NCBI RefSeq assembly: GCF_033115175.1
Contig: NC_084835.1
Location: 55,924,948-55,988,947 of the forward strand
Length of the DNA stretch: 64,000 nucleotides
Direction: 5' to 3'
From: Lepus europaeus
Taxonomy: Eukaryota; Chordata; Mammalia; Lagomorpha; Leporidae
The notes under the pieces: model-generated
The model's input: only the letters and a program-made list of their open reading frames with translations
Database searches by the model: none
What the model was told of the DNA's origin: nothing
Part shown: positions 31,251-43,787 of the stretch, in pieces
Layout of the letters: every line of letters begins with the position of its first letter
How positions within the stretch are numbered: position 1 is the stretch's first letter
Translations under genes and position numbers: made by a program

Positions 31251-33206
31251 AAGAGGTTGAGAATCACCAAACCACACTGCTGGCCCAATCTCTTCAGACT
31301 CTATGAAAGAAATAAGGGTTCTAATAACTTACTCCCCTCCTGGGACTGCAGCAGCCATGAGACCCTGGAAATGTCCCACACTCGAGGAGTTCTCCCTGCC
31401 CCACTTTCCCTAGCCACCTCTTTGGACTGGGGAGCTGTACTGGGATGGGGGTGGGGGGTCAGAATGTGTTCTAGAGATGAGAAATGAGGGATGCTGAAAT
31501 GCCTGAGGGACCCCAGTGTGGGCATAAGGTGCCCACTCAGTTGGCCCAGCTGCCGTGGGGGACTATGAGAGCTTTGGTTAGGGTAGTACAAAGCAGGCTT
31601 CTGAGGTATAGCTCTGTATCTAAACGCAGAGTTGTGACTGCCACCCACGGCAACAACTGAATGATGCCTTTCGCAGTCCTGAGACTGAGGAGCTGTTTGT
31701 ATTACCACCGTTGGTGGTGGGTCCAATACCAGTAGGGAGCAAATGTGGAAAGTTTTATGCTTTCCAACCAGGGGTGCTCAACAGTCTGTTGAGCCAGATT
31801 GTTGGCAAGAGCGCAGTAGCGGCTTATAGCCTGCAGAAGGGGAAGTTGGGGAACACACCGTTCTCATCAACTAAAAATAACTTTAAATGCTTAATTTTTT
31901 TTAGCTATAAATTTCCTTCTTACACTATTGGATCCTTTACTTTCCTTTGCTAAACTCTGAGACTAACTTTTGTTAGAGGGTTGTAGCAAGGAAAGCTAAT
32001 GTTTTCATAGAGCTTGCCAAAATAGATAGGAATGGCTTTTTTTTTTTTTTTAAGTAACAGTTCCAGGAAATATGTAATGACTTATTTTAAACAAAGAATT
32101 CAGAATCTAGGTTTGTGAAAAATGCTCTATAGATGCTCCCAATAGCATTTTTGGGAATCTTTTAAGGCAAGACTAGAGGTTTCTTGAACAAAAATATGTG
32201 GTTTAAAGGATTATTTAAGAAGGAGTTGGAATTTTTTTCTAAACTAATGTTTATTCCTTGCAGGCTGATAGGAAATGTTCCCTATATTATGAGAGTGAAC
32301 AATAATTATTTCTTCGTTTCGTAGATTTTAGACAGGGTAAAATTCTGAATCTTTTACCAGCTTGAATTTTTAAGACTCTAGCATCAGTTTTCAAATAAAA
32401 ACTTTATGTAAGCAGTTCTGCTCTTCTAATTTTCTTCCAAAGAGGAAAGATGGAAAAGAAAAAAGAAAGACGGGGAAGAGAAAAAAGAATATAGAAGATC
32501 CTGGATTCACAGTTTTAGGCCACCTGTCTAAGCACATCCATTTGACAACTGCGTTTAAATGGCATTCCAAGCAGACAGCCCTTCCGGGCTGACACCTCAG
32601 GAATGTCTTTTAGCAAATCCTGCTTGTCTGCTGCTCCCTGGCTTATGTGGCTCGGTTGTTTTGGGGCAAGAGTTGGAGAGAATCATTTTGGAAAACTGAC
32701 TTCTTTCATTCAGACGTAGCTTTTCCGGAGCAGAGTATTTTCAGAGCACTTACTGGCAGCATAACACAGATGATATCACGGGAGTAATTCCCGCACGCTG
32801 AGCTGCTTAATTCCCCAGTTAAACTCGGCTCTGATGTCAACAGCCCCACAGCCAGGACTGCCAGCCTTGTGCCACAGCTACCAAGACTTCTCACAGCCCC
32901 AGAGCACCCTTCTTCATGCATCTGAGCTACAAATGATTATTCATTTTTCTGATTAATATTTGTTCTAATTGAGCTTTGACATTTTAACTAAAACTTTAGA
33001 ATTTGAATACATTTCAGATGATTAAGCTTCAGCCTCTCACTATACCAGGATTATGAAGAGACACCACACCAGTGGTGATTTTTGTATGTTTGCTGCAAAT
33101 TTGTCCCAGGCAACATGTGACGTTAAAACATGGAAGAATTAAGGATATTGGAATTCTGTAGGGATGCATTTTCCATGCCTTCAGAAAGATATCTAAAAAA
33201 ATATAT
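31251..33206. other. Repeat-poor intergenic stretch
   Basis: About 2 kb with no SINE or gene recognised. The left end may include the degraded 3' part of the ERV-L relic. 32520-32960 is a GC-balanced block within AT-rich DNA and looks like a candidate conserved noncoding element, which is untested. Confidence 0.4.
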
Positions 33207-33525
33207 CTAGGAGATGGCATTGTCACTCAGTGGTTTATGCCTCCACCTGCAATGCCAGCATCCCATATGGGCAACAGTTCAACATGTCCTGGCTACTGCA
33301 CTTCAGATCCAGCTCCCTGCGAATGTGCCTGGGAAAGCTACAGAAGATGGCCTAAATACATAGGCCCCTGCCACCCATGTTGGGAGACCTAAATGGAGTT
33401 CCAGAGTCCGGGCTTCAGCCTAGCCTAGCCCTGGCTGCTGTGGGTATTCGGGGAATGAACCAATAGACAGAAGAGCTTTCTCTCTCTTTCTATAACTCTG
33501 CCTTTCAAATAAATAATAAGTCTTT
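33207..33525 (+). mobile_element. CSINE, older type
   Basis: Plus-strand diverged copy from CTAGGAGATGGCATTGTCAC to CAAATAAATAATAAGTC. Confidence 0.88.
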
Positions 33526-33612
33526 TTTTAAAATTGCTAAAAACATATCAGTCTGTTTCTATTTCTGGTCATAAATTTCAGCATTGTTTAGATATAAAAT
33601 AGCATTTAATTT

Positions 33613-33833
33613 TTAAAAATGTATTTATTTGAGAGGCAGAGAGCAAAAAGAAAGTAAGTATGCTGATTCTCTGCACAAATGCCTGCGATGGATGGGGACC
33701 AAAGCCAGGGCCATATAGGCATCCACTGCTGCCTCCTAGGATCTACATTAGCAGGAAGCTGGAATCAGCAGAGGTATCAAACCCAGGTACTATGGAATGA
33801 GATATAGGTATCAACTTCTAAGCCAAAAGCCTC
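33613..33833 (-). mobile_element. CSINE, old subtype, partial
   Basis: Minus-strand diverged, shortened copy starting AAAAATGTATTTATTTGAGA. Confidence 0.75.
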
Positions 33834-33929
33834 AGAGTGGTATTTTTTGGTAAGATCTCTGTGGTCTCTTATAGCTGTTCTATTCTAAGAACTCACTGCT
33901 TTTCCAAGGGAGATAAGAATTTATACTTT

Positions 33930-34250
33930 GGGGAGCTGGTTTTGTGGCACAATGGATTAAGCCACTGCTTACAACACTGGTATCCCATATGAGCCCCACT
34001 TTGAGCCCCAGTTGCTCTACTTCCAATCCAGCTCCCTGTCAACATGCCTAGGAAGGCAGTAGAAGATGGTCCAAGTACTTGGGCTCCTTGCCACCCACAT
34101 GGGAGACCTGGGAGGAAATCCAGGCTCCTGGCTTTGACCTGGCCAAGCCCTGGCCATTGCAGCCATTAGGGGAGTGAGCCAGTGGATGAAAGATCTGTAA
34201 CTCTGCCTTTCAAATAAATAAAATAAATCAGAGAGAGAGAGAGAGAGAGA
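33930..34250 (+). mobile_element. CSINE, older type
   Basis: Plus-strand copy whose AAATAAATAAAATAAAT tail is followed by (GA)n at 34230-34252. Confidence 0.9.
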
Positions 34251-34264
34251 GGAGGTCACAAAAG

Positions 34265-34515
34265 GAGCAAGCCTGCTCCTTGATTTTCCCTTACTTCCTG
34301 TCTCAGCAGGTGACTACTGTCACCCTCTTGCTTATACTCCCATTGTGTTGCTATTCGCCAAGTTGCAATGTAGCCCGAAGGCCCTCAGGAGAGCCAAGTA
34401 GATGTTGGCACCATGCTCTTGGACCTTTAAACTGTGAGCTATGTAATCCTGTTTTCCTTTTACATTACCCAGCCAGCTTTGGGTATTTTGCTGCCACAAC
34501 AGAAAACAAACTAAC
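34265..34515 (+). repeat. MaLR-type LTR, 3' half
   Basis: Plus-strand sequence with AGATGTTGGCACCATGCTCT, CTGTGAGCTATGTAATCC and a 3' end GCCACAACAGAAAACAAACTA. The 5' half is missing or replaced by the CSINE to its left. Confidence 0.65.
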
Positions 34516-34767
34516 GCAAAGCCACGTGTAAGAAGTAAGAGCATCACAGAGGAATCTAGACTGGACAGAGAAGAGGACAGCCCCAGGGGAAGCAGAAGTT
34601 AAAGCCCTGGGGCCCCAGAAGCACAGGTGGAGAGAGACAGCCTCTTGGGTATCTTTGGATCTCACTGCGACAGTCTACTCCTCTCGGTTCTTCGTCGTCA
34701 GGGACCTACAGCTCTTCCACCCCTTGCTTAGAGCAACCAGCATCTTCCTGAGACACCATTAAATATT

Positions 34768-35640
34768 CAATAATTTTTAATGACTGCAACATATTCTATT
34801 TTCTGAATGAAATAAACAGTCGCTTATTTAATAATTTCCCATTGTTTACAATGTGTTACACTACAAACACCCTTGAAATAAATCTCTGAGCGCTTCCACG
34901 ATCTCTTTCTGAAGATGAATTCCAAGAAATGGAATGCCTAGGCCTTACATGCACCGCATATGGCCTTCAGTTTGACCAGTCACACTTAGACAAGCAGTGG
35001 CTGACAACGCCTATTTCTACCAATTCTCCAAATATAGAAATAGCATTAAATAATTAAAATGTATTTTACTTATTTGAAAGTCAGAGAGACAGAGATCTTC
35101 TGTCTGCTGGTTCATTCCTAAAATGTCTGCAACAGCTAGGGCTGGGCAAGGCCAAAGCCAAGAACTCAGTCTGGGTCTCCCACATCGGAGGCAGGGACAT
35201 AAACACTTGTGCCAGCACCTGCTGCCTCCCAGGCTGTGCGTTAGTAGGACGCTGGTACGGAGAGCAGAACTGGGTCTCAAACCCAGGCACCCTGATGTGG
35301 GATATGAAGAGGTAGATTAACCACTGAAAAGCCCCCACCCCTAAATATAGAAATTACTATTATTATTATTTGTCTATGCCAATATGTCAGGTTGAAAACA
35401 GTATTTTATTGTAAATTTGTGTGTTATTGACTGAACTTTTCCCCAAATACTGGTGGACACTTAATTCATGTGTGTGTGTGTTTTCATTTTATGACTCTTG
35501 TTTATTTTCTATTATTACTTTGGTCAATTTTTTCTTATTGATTTGTAGGAATTTTTTAATTAAACTATTATCGTCATCATGGTTTAAACATTTTTCAAGT
35601 TCATTACTTTAAATTCATTATTTTAAATTTTTCTTGTGCT
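34768..35640 (-). repeat. Old L1 3'-region fragment, split by a CSINE
   Basis: Reads like an inverted L1M 3' end: TTCCAAGAAATGGAATGCC on the left and TTTTTTCTTATTGATTTGTA on the right, with the CSINE at 35056-35340 in between. Confidence 0.5.
35056..35340 (-). mobile_element. CSINE, old subtype
   Basis: Minus-strand copy of the older subtype (CCTGATGTGGGATATGAAGA). A TAAATATAGAAAT phrase occurs on both sides, consistent with a target duplication. Confidence 0.85.
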
Positions 35641-35679
35641 TTTGACATAGAGAAGTGCCACAATATTTCCCTTATAATT

Positions 35680-36022
35680 TTTAAAAATATTTCTGTATTT
35701 CCATTTCCTTGAGAGGAAGAGCAACAAAGAGAGAGGGAGAGAGACGAGAGAGAGAGAGAGAGATTCTATCCATTGGTTCACTGCTCAAATATCTGCAACA
35801 GCCAAGGCTGGGTCAGGTTGAAGCCAGGAGTCAGGAACTCCATCTGGGTCTTTCACGTGGCTAGCAGGTACCCAAGCACTTGAACCATGATCTTCTACCT
35901 CCCAGGATACATTAGCAGGAAACTGGATTGGCAGCAGAGTAATTGGGATTTGAACTGGCACTCTGATATGGGATATGGGTGCCCCAAGTGGCAGCTTAAC
36001 CTACTGGGCTACAGTGCCGGTC
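35680..36022 (-). mobile_element. CSINE, old subtype
   Basis: Minus-strand copy ending GGGCTACAGTGCCGGTC. Confidence 0.85.
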
Positions 36023-36113
36023 TTCCTCTTTTGTTCTTTTAAAAATTAGATAAATAACAGCTGATCATTTTTTTAAAAACCCACAAAAAGTACATCAGCA
36101 AGAAAACATTTAA

Positions 36114-36418
36114 GGGGGACTGACATTGTGGTATAGCAAGTGAAGCTGCTGCCTGCAGCACCAGGATCCCATATGGGCGCAGATTTGAGTCCCAGCTTCT
36201 CCACATATGATCCAGCTCCCTGCTACTGGCCTGGGAAAGCAGTGGAAGATGGCCCAGGTGCTTGGGCTCCTGTCCTCGTGGGAGACAAAGAGAAAGCTCC
36301 TGGCTCCTGGCTTCAGCGTGGCCCAGCCCTGACTGTCGAGGCCATTTGGGGATTGAACCAGCAGGTGAGAACCTCTGTCTCTGCAACTCTGCCTTTCAAA
36401 TTAATAAAAAAAAAAAAA
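36114..36418 (+). mobile_element. CSINE, older type
   Basis: Plus-strand copy ending in TTCAAATTAATAAAAA and directly followed by another CSINE. Confidence 0.9.
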
Positions 36419-36419
36419 T

Positions 36420-36680
36420 TAGGGGTGGTGTTGTGGTGTAGAAGGTTAAACCACCACCTGCAACGTGGACATCTCATATGAGCATTGGTTTGAGTCCCAG
36501 CTGCTCCACTTCTGGTCCAGCTCCCTGCTAATGTGCCTGAGAAAGCAGGGGAAGATGACCCAAGTTCCTGGGCCCCTGTACCCACCCAGGAGACCCAGAG
36601 GGAGCTCCAGACTCCTGGCTTCAGCCTGGCCCAGTCATGGCTGTTGTGGCCATTTGGGGGAGTAAAGCAGTAAATGGAAG

Positions 36681-36716
<36 letters not shown>

Positions 36717-36743
36717 GTAACTCTGCCTTCCAAATAAATCTTT
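36420..36743 (+). mobile_element. CSINE, older type
   Basis: Plus-strand copy with (CT)n at 36685-36714, head to tail with the previous one. Confidence 0.9.
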
Positions 36744-36865
36744 AGGAAAAAAAAGTGTTACTTCTCCCACTTGTTCACCCCCACCCAATCCTATAACCCA
36801 GAGGCAGATGCAACTAGCAGTGGTATCTGCTCACCATTTTCCAAATACAAGCATATACATTTGAA

Positions 36866-37132
36866 ATGTTTTTGTTTCTTTTGAGAGGCAAAAATACACA
36901 GAGAGGAAGAACTAGATAAATAGAGAGAGAGCTCCCTCCTTGTAGTTCAATCCCCAAATGCCCACAATGGTCCTGGCTGGGGCCAGAGTCAGGAAAAGGT
37001 TAATTCAGTGTAGGTCACCCACGTGGGTGGCAGGCACCCAATCACTTGAGCTGCTTCCCAGGACCTGCAGTAGCAGGAAGCTGGAGTCAGGTGCTCCAGT
37101 ATGGAATGGGGACATCTTCACCTCTAGGTCAA
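36866..37132 (-). mobile_element. CSINE, old subtype
   Basis: Minus-strand diverged copy (CACGTGGGTGGCAGGCACCC). Confidence 0.78.
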
Positions 37133-37267
37133 GTGCTCCTTTTGTGTTTCTATGTGAACATAACCATATTTCACTATGGAAACAGCTCAATATGCATACA
37201 CGCATAAAATGGTAGGAAGTAGGGGAGTAGTTGTAAAATAAACGGAAGCAAAAGAAAAGCAATGAAA

Positions 37268-37548
37268 TGGGGCTGGCATTGTGGCATAGCAGGTGAAGCT
37301 GCTACATAGAATGCTGGATTCCTACACGGGCAGCAGTTTGTGAACCAGCTGCTCCACCTCGGATCCAGCTCTCTGCTAATGCAGTGGAAGATGGCCCGGG
37401 GGCTTGGGCACTGCACCCACATGGGAGACCCAGGTGCAGCTCCTGGATTTGTCCTTTTTCAGCCCTGGTTGTTGAGGCCCCCGGAGAGTGAACCAGCAGA
37501 TGGCAGATCTCCCTCTCTTTGTAACTCTGACTTTAAAATAATACTTTT
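37268..37548 (+). mobile_element. CSINE with target duplication
   Basis: Plus-strand, internally shortened. AAAAGCAATGAA precedes it and recurs after the tail. Confidence 0.88.
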
Positions 37549-38184
37549 TTAAAAATAAAAAGCAATGAAGTGCATTCAGATATACCGCTTGTTAAGAACA
37601 ATTCTACACACCAAGGTTCATAGGGATGTGGGCAAACTCGTATAGTTTTCAAATTGGTACTTGTAGTATACTTTGGCTCTTTCAAGGCAATTTAAAGGTG
37701 GATTTCAAAAGCTATAAAAATATCTGTAGCAGATATTGTAAATGCCTTCCCCATATACTCTTGGCATTCACCTCAACAACCAGAGACTACTTTCTGTTTA
37801 ATTTTTTTTAGCCATGGGAACAAGCTCAGCTTAAACACAGGGCAAGCTGGGAGTGCCAAAGAGCTAGTAAGTTCCAGAAGCAAACTTCAAGCCATGACAG
37901 CGGGGGCAGTGGATGCTACCCCAGCTTTTTTGCCCGTGGTTTGGAAGATGAGACCTTATGTTCTGTAATAACTCTCAGAGTGCCCCAGTTGATCAAGAGC
38001 CAGTTGCCACATGGAAACTACTTGAAAGTAAACTAAGTAAACCCTTTACTGGTCTCCTTTCTTCCCCAGTCCCCTTTCCCTCTTCTTCCCGGTGTTTCCT
38101 GGCATCCTCCCCCCACACAAAGTATTCAAATCTCCACCGCAGGGTTTGCCTCTGGGAAAGCCCAGTGGAGGTCACCATGATACC
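37549..38184. other. Unique intergenic sequence
   Basis: About 640 bases with nothing recognised. Confidence 0.5.
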
Positions 38185-38335
38185 GTTTCGCCCAGTAATT
38201 TCACTTCTGAGTCGTTACCCTAAGGAAGTAAACCTTTAGAAGGATGGAAGAGTATACATCTGAAAAAGATAGTATAGGTTTTGCAAAAGGAAAATTGAGA
38301 ACAATCAAAATGTCCAACAAGAATCCATTATGCCG
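38185..38335 (+). repeat. Old L1 fragment
   Basis: CCCAGTAATTTCACTTCTGA, CCTAAGGAAGTAAA and AATCAAAATGTCCAACAA follow the order of an L1M ORF2/3'-end segment. Confidence 0.5.
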
Positions 38336-38552
38336 TTCTATCGGTCACAGTGATTTTGCACCTACTATGTATGCTTGGTGGTGTTCTAGTCCTTGGGATA
38401 CCATGGAATGTCAGAGTTTGGTGGAGCAGGAGACAGAAAGATAATGAATCTTGAATGAAGATAGCAGCAGGGGGAGACAGAGAGTAGAGTATAGATGAGA
38501 TATTTCTTAAAAGGCAAGAACAAAAACACCTATTACATGCACAAGATAAAAG

Positions 38553-38880
38553 ACTTTTTTTAAAATGTTTATTTATTTATTTGAAAGGCAGAGGGAGGAA
38601 GGGAGAGACAGAGAGAGAGAGAGATCTGAGAGATATCTTCCATCCACCAGTTTACTTCTCAAATGCTCACAAGAGCCAGGGCTAGGCCCGGCCAAAACCA
38701 GGAGCCAAGAACTCCATCTGGCAGGAACCCACGCACTTGGGACATCATCCGCTGTCTCCTAGATGTGTTAGAAGTAAGCTGGATGGGAAGCTCCAAATAG
38801 ATGGAACACAAACCAGGCACTGCTAAGGGACACAGGTATCCAAAGTGGCAGCCTAACTTCCTGCAGAACAACACCTGTCC
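38553..38880 (-). mobile_element. CSINE, old subtype
   Basis: Minus-strand copy starting AAAATGTTTATTTATTTATT. Confidence 0.85.
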
Positions 38881-39185
38881 CAAGAGGGAGACACTGAAGT
38901 TGACTTCCAGGTTTGTGGCTTAGATGAATGAGTGATATTATTAAGTAGGATAGAGAATGCAGGTTTTAAAGATAAGATTTTGAATACTGATTGGATGAAT
39001 TTGAGTTTTCATAGATTGCTTCAACATTATTGAACCTCTATGGGTCCTCATACTCTTGACTATGAGCCAAGACCTCTGGCTACTGTCTGTATGAAGTTTC
39101 ATTCAAAAAGGAAACAAAAATTCAACTACAGAAGACTTGAAGAATACATTTGGTCTTTCTAACAGTTTCTTTCTTTCTTTCTTTT
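38881..39185. other. Unique intergenic sequence
   Basis: About 300 bases with nothing recognised, ending in a TTTC simple repeat. Confidence 0.5.
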
Positions 39186-39492
39186 TTTTACACTATTTAT
39201 TTGAGAGGCAGAATTACAGAGAGGCAGAGAGAAAGAGATCTTCTATCCACTGATTCATTCCCTAAGTGGCCACAACGGCTGGGACTGGGCCAGGCAGAAA
39301 CCAGGAGCCAGGATTTTCTTCCAGGTCTCCCATGTGGGTGCAGGGGCCCAAGCACTTGGGCCCTCTTCCACTGTTTTTCCATCATTAGCAGAGCTGGATC
39401 AGAAGTGGAGCAGCTGGGACTCAACCTGACCCCCATATAGGATGCTGGCCCTGCAGGCAGGGGTTTTACCTGCTGTGCCACAGTGCTGGCTC
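39186..39492 (-). mobile_element. CSINE, older type
   Basis: Minus-strand copy ending GTGCCACAGTGCTGGCTCC. Confidence 0.9.
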
Positions 39493-39743
39493 CGTTTTGT
39501 TTTGTTGTTTGTTTGTTTGTTTCTTTTTAATGTCTTATTCCAGGAGTTCTTATAACATCTGACATAGGGCAAATACTCCCAGAAGTCTTCTGAGGACCGT
39601 TTCTTCTTCCCAGATTTCCAGGTCACCCTCATCCCATACAGCTCTCACCAGGATGCTTCTCTTCCTGCTCATTCTCCCTCAGGGCCTGCTCCCTTCCCCC
39701 TGCTGGGGGCCACTGACTTGTCACACAACTGGAAGATTCCAGA

Positions 39744-40020
39744 TTTTTAAAAGATTTATTTATTTATTTGAAAAACAGAGTGACAGAGAGAAATACAGCT
39801 CTTCCGTTCACTGGCTTATTCCTCAAATGCCCACAATAGCCAGGGCAGAGGAGCCAGGAACTCCAGCCTGGTCTCTGATGATGGTAGCAGGAACTCAAGC
39901 ACGTGGCCATCTGCTGCTGCCTTCCCAGATGCATTAGCAAGAAGCTGGATCAGATGCAAAGCATTTGGGACTTGAACTGGAACTCTGATATGGGCCGTAG
40001 GCATACAAGTGCTAGCCCCC
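39744..40020 (-). mobile_element. CSINE, old subtype
   Basis: Minus-strand copy starting AAAAGATTTATTTATTTATT, with a shortened body. CAGATTTTTAAA occurs on both sides, so a target duplication is likely. Confidence 0.85.
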
Positions 40021-40645
40021 TCTTTTCAGATTTTTAAAATATATCTTTTAAAACATTAGAAAAATTTCTGGATTAACAAAAATTGTACATATTTGCTGGG
40101 TACAGTGTGACATTCCAATACCTGAATACGATGCGTACAATCAAGTCAGTACAGACCAGCATTTTCCCCTCCTTGTCATTATTTTATATTTGAAGCTGTG
40201 GGGCTCCTCTCTTCAGTTTGCTCAGAAAGTACATTACTTCATTTATTGTTCTTTTTTGATATTGGAGCCTCATTCTGCCCAAAACCCACAGGTGATCTTT
40301 CTCCTTTGTGGGGTGTGATTAGGTGGGTGAGATTTCAAGTCTTGATCTGTAACTGGGTGTTAGAACATGGTATCAACCAGTATACTGTGGGCTATATATA
40401 GCAGGAAGTCAAAGTCAGACTGGTCTAAACAAGAAAGAGATGTTTTAGTTCACATAATTGGGCGTTGTGGTTTGAACATGTCCCACAAAAGTTCGTGTGT
40501 TGTAAACTTAATCTCTAAACTCATGTTAATGGCATTTGGAGGTGGGGCCTTCAGGAAGTAATTGAAATTAGATGAGCTCATGAGGGTGGGGTCTCCATGA
40601 TGGCATTGGTGGCCTTAAACATTTTTATTTATAAAAAAATTTTAA

Positions 40646-40966
40646 AGGGACCAGTGCTGTGGATCAGTGAGTTAACCGGCCATCTGCAGCTCCTCCAGCA
40701 TCCCATATGGGCGCCGGTTTGAGTTCCAGCTGCTCCACTTTTGATCCAGCTCCCTGATGATGGCCTGGGAAAGCAGTGGAAGATGGCCCATGTGCTTAGG
40801 CCCCTGCACCCACATGGGAGACCAGGAAGAAGCTTCTGGCTCCTGGCTTCGGATGGGCTCACCTCCAGCCATTGTGGCCATTTGGGGAGTGAACTAACAG
40901 ATGGAAGACCTCTTTCTTTCTCTCCCTCTCTATGTAACTTTGCCTCTCAAATAAATAAATCTTTTA
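40646..40966 (+). mobile_element. CSINE, inside MaLR
   Basis: Plus-strand copy ending CTCTCAAATAAATAAATC. Confidence 0.92.
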
Positions 40967-40979
40967 AAAATTATAAAAA

Positions 40980-41570
40980 ATTTTAAAGATATTTCAAAGG
41001 CAAAGACACACACACACACACACACACATTCTATACTGTGGTTAGTCCCCAAATGCCCTTAACACCCGGGATTGGGCCAGGCTAAAGCCAGGAACCAGGA
41101 ATTTTTTTTCTTCAATCCCCTGGCCCACTCCCCACATGGCCTCAATGGCTAGGGCTGGGCCAGGCAGAAGCCAGGAGCCAGGATTTCCATCCACGTATCC
41201 CACTTGGGTACAGGGGCCCAGAGACTTGGACCATTTTCTGCTGGTTTCCCAGGTGCATTAGCAGGGAGCTGGATCGGAAGTGGAGCAGCGTAGACTCCAA
41301 TAAGTGCCCATATGGGATGCCGGCACTGCAGGTGGAGGCTTAGTCTTCTATTCCATAGTGCTGGCCCTGGGACTCAGGAACTTAATCTGGGTCTCCCACA
41401 TGGGTGGCAGAGACCCAATTACTTGATCCATCACTTACTGACTCCCAGGGTGCACATCATCAGGAAGCTGGAATTGGAAGTGGTGCTGAGACTGAAACCC
41501 AGTTACCATAATATGGGATGTGGGCATCCCAAGCAGCATCTTAACCACTGCCCCAAACACTGGCTACTGT
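40980..41570 (-). mobile_element. CSINE, old subtype, split by another CSINE
   Basis: Outer minus-strand copy (40980-41100 and 41368-41570) with (CA)n at 41007-41028; CCAGGAACCAGGAA before the insert and GGACTCAGGAACTTAATC after it mark the break. Confidence 0.82.
41101..41367 (-). mobile_element. CSINE, nested
   Basis: Minus-strand copy starting TTTTTTTTCTTCAATCCCCT (tail lost) and ending CATAGTGCTGGCC. Confidence 0.85.
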
Positions 41571-41959
41571 CGGGGGTTTTATAAGATGAGGAAGAGACAC
41601 CTGAGCTAGCAGGTTGTTCCGTCTCCCCACGTGATGTCTCAGCCATGTTACCATGCAGCAGGAGGCCCTCTCCAGATGCTAAGCAGATGTTGGCACCGTG
41701 CTGTTGGATGGCTCAGACTCCAGCACTATGAGCCAAATAAACTTCCATTCTTGAGAAATTACTCAGCCTCAGGTGTTCTGTTACAGCAACAGATGACAGA
41801 CTAAGACTCTGGCCATCCCAAAGAAGGGCAGAGACCCTGGTACAGAGCCTGTGACTCTGGGGCTGTTTCTCTTTCCACCCCTCCAGCCCCAGCTGTGGCT
41901 TCTCTGATTACCTTTGTCCTCCAATGAAATAGTCTGTTTTAGAGACCAACCCTGAAATG

Positions 41960-42712
41960 TTTAGAGGGAAGGCACTTGTGAATATATTTCTTGACATATA
42001 GATATTGTTAAACCAGAGATTTTGAGGTGGGGAGATTATCCGGGTGGGACCAATGTAATCATAAAGGTCCTTAAGAGAGGGAAGAGAGAGCCAAAGGTTG
42101 GAGTCAATGTAGGGATGGGCGTTTGGCACAGCTGCTTAGATGCTGGCTAAGGATACTCAGGTCCCATCTCCCAATGCCCGAGTTTTACCCCTGGACCCAG
42201 CTCTTGACTCCAGCTTCCTGGTAGTGAGACCCTGCGAAGCAGAGGTGATGGCTCAAGTGATTGGTTCCCGCCACCCACATGAGAGACTTGGATTGAGTTC
42301 TCGGTTCCAGCTTTGACTGGGACCCTAGCGATTGTGGGCATTTGAGGAGTGGCTACTGGAGCGCTCGTTCCCTCTCTCTTACTCTGTCTCTCTCTCCCTT
42401 TCTCTCTCTGCCTCTCAACTAAATTAATGAAAGTTTTTCAAAAGAGAGATGTGACAGAAGACAGAGTGATGTGATTATTGGAGAGGCCCTAGCTAAGGCA
42501 CCCAAGCAGCCTCCGTAACCCAGAGAAGGCAAGGATTGGGTTGCCCACCTGGAGCCTCCAGGAAGAGTACAGCCCTACCCACACCTCAGTTTTAGCCCCA
42601 AAGCTTCATTTTCAGCCTTCTGACTTCCAGTACTGAGATAAAAATGTGTGCGGTTTTAAGTCAGGAAGTTTGTGTCGCTTTGTTACAGCAGAGGTAGGAA
42701 ACCGATCTGGTA
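41960..42712 (+). repeat. MaLR (MLT1-like) LTR split by a CSINE
   Basis: The left part has GATTATCCGGGTGGGACCAA and GGTCCTTAAGAGAGGGAAGA. The right part (42433-42712) has ACAGAAGACAGAGTGATGTG, CTTCTGACTTCCAGTACTGA and TTTGTTACAGCAGAGGTAGG. Old and diverged. Confidence 0.65.
42111..42432 (+). mobile_element. CSINE, old subtype
   Basis: Plus-strand diverged copy from GGGATGGGCGTTTGGCACAG to TCTCAACTAAATTAATGAAA. Confidence 0.82.
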
Positions 42713-43787
42713 CGGAGTCATGGGGCTGTTTTGCTAGTCCCTCTCTGGGGTTCAGTAATTGCTCCTGCCCTTTGCACCTTCAGAATTGGGAAGGGTAGGA
42801 TTTCTCCACTGTTACTAACAGGGGGTGTTTCACCCTGATTTATTTATATTTATTTATTTTGTTTTTGCTTTATTGCTTTTGAAAAAGATCTTGTCCACAA
42901 CTTCATAAAGTGTGCTATCTTTAAACTTTCTTTGATCATTCTTTTTGAGGGTACCACCTATTTCCCACAGGGACACGGATAAATACAAACTTAAAGTTAC
43001 ACAAATAGGGCTGGTCCCAGTTGCACTGGAATCATACCCAGGCAAGGAGGGGTGCAGGCAGAAACAGTTATCTAGAGGCTGGATGGAGAGGTTCACGTGG
43101 AGTTGAAGGTCTTGAAAGGAGCAGTGAGTTTCAGTCCGGTGATGCAATTAGCTCATGGAGGCCTTGCAAGGTGTGGACCAAGGGGATAAATTTCTTGATA
43201 CCGCCATATTCTTTCCTTCTGATTTCCTGCTAATGCTCCATACTGACTGAGTTGAAATCCAATTGTAAGTTGGAGGATGGAGGTGAGAGTTGGAGGGGAG
43301 TATTCACTGTATTCATTTCAGGTCTGTCTTCAAGGTAGAGCAAAGGTGGAGAGGGGTAAGGTAGGCCCTGAGAGGTAATTGAGGACTCTTGGCACAGATC
43401 ACTAGCTTCCAATGAACCAAAAGATTCTGCTTTCAATTCTGAGAGATCCATTTACCACCTTGAAGGCCAAAACATATTTCCTTTTTCTCTTGTACATTAA
43501 TTAAACTGGCTTATGTCTAAAAAAAAAAAGTTAAATAAATAAAAACTTCTACATTCCAAGAATTTAGGGGACTTGAGGACCATCCAACATGTACAAGGGA
43601 ATGTGGTTGTAATAAAAATTTCGAAAATGAATCATTTTAGAATTCCAAAGTCACTTAGCATTTTCTTTTATCCATTATTTATTCCTTTTTTCATGACAGA
43701 GCAAGGCAAAATCATGATAGCCATCCTCATAAGGTAGTAAATTACATATCTGTGCCCTCCTGACAGCTTCTCTTCCAAAAGGTTTAT
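42713..43787. other. Unassigned intergenic sequence
   Basis: About 1.1 kb, no gene recognised. Confidence 0.45.

Larger units (their letters stand above)
40463..41806 (+). repeat. MaLR (MLT1-like) LTR split by a SINE cluster
   Basis: The 5' part (40463-40645) has TTGTGGTTTGAACATGTCCC and GGCATTTGGAGGTGGGGCCT. The 3' part (about 41571-41806) has TCTCAGCCATGTTACCATGC, AGATGTTGGCACCGTGCTG and ends GATGACAGACTAAGAC. Three CSINEs lie between the halves. Confidence 0.75.
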
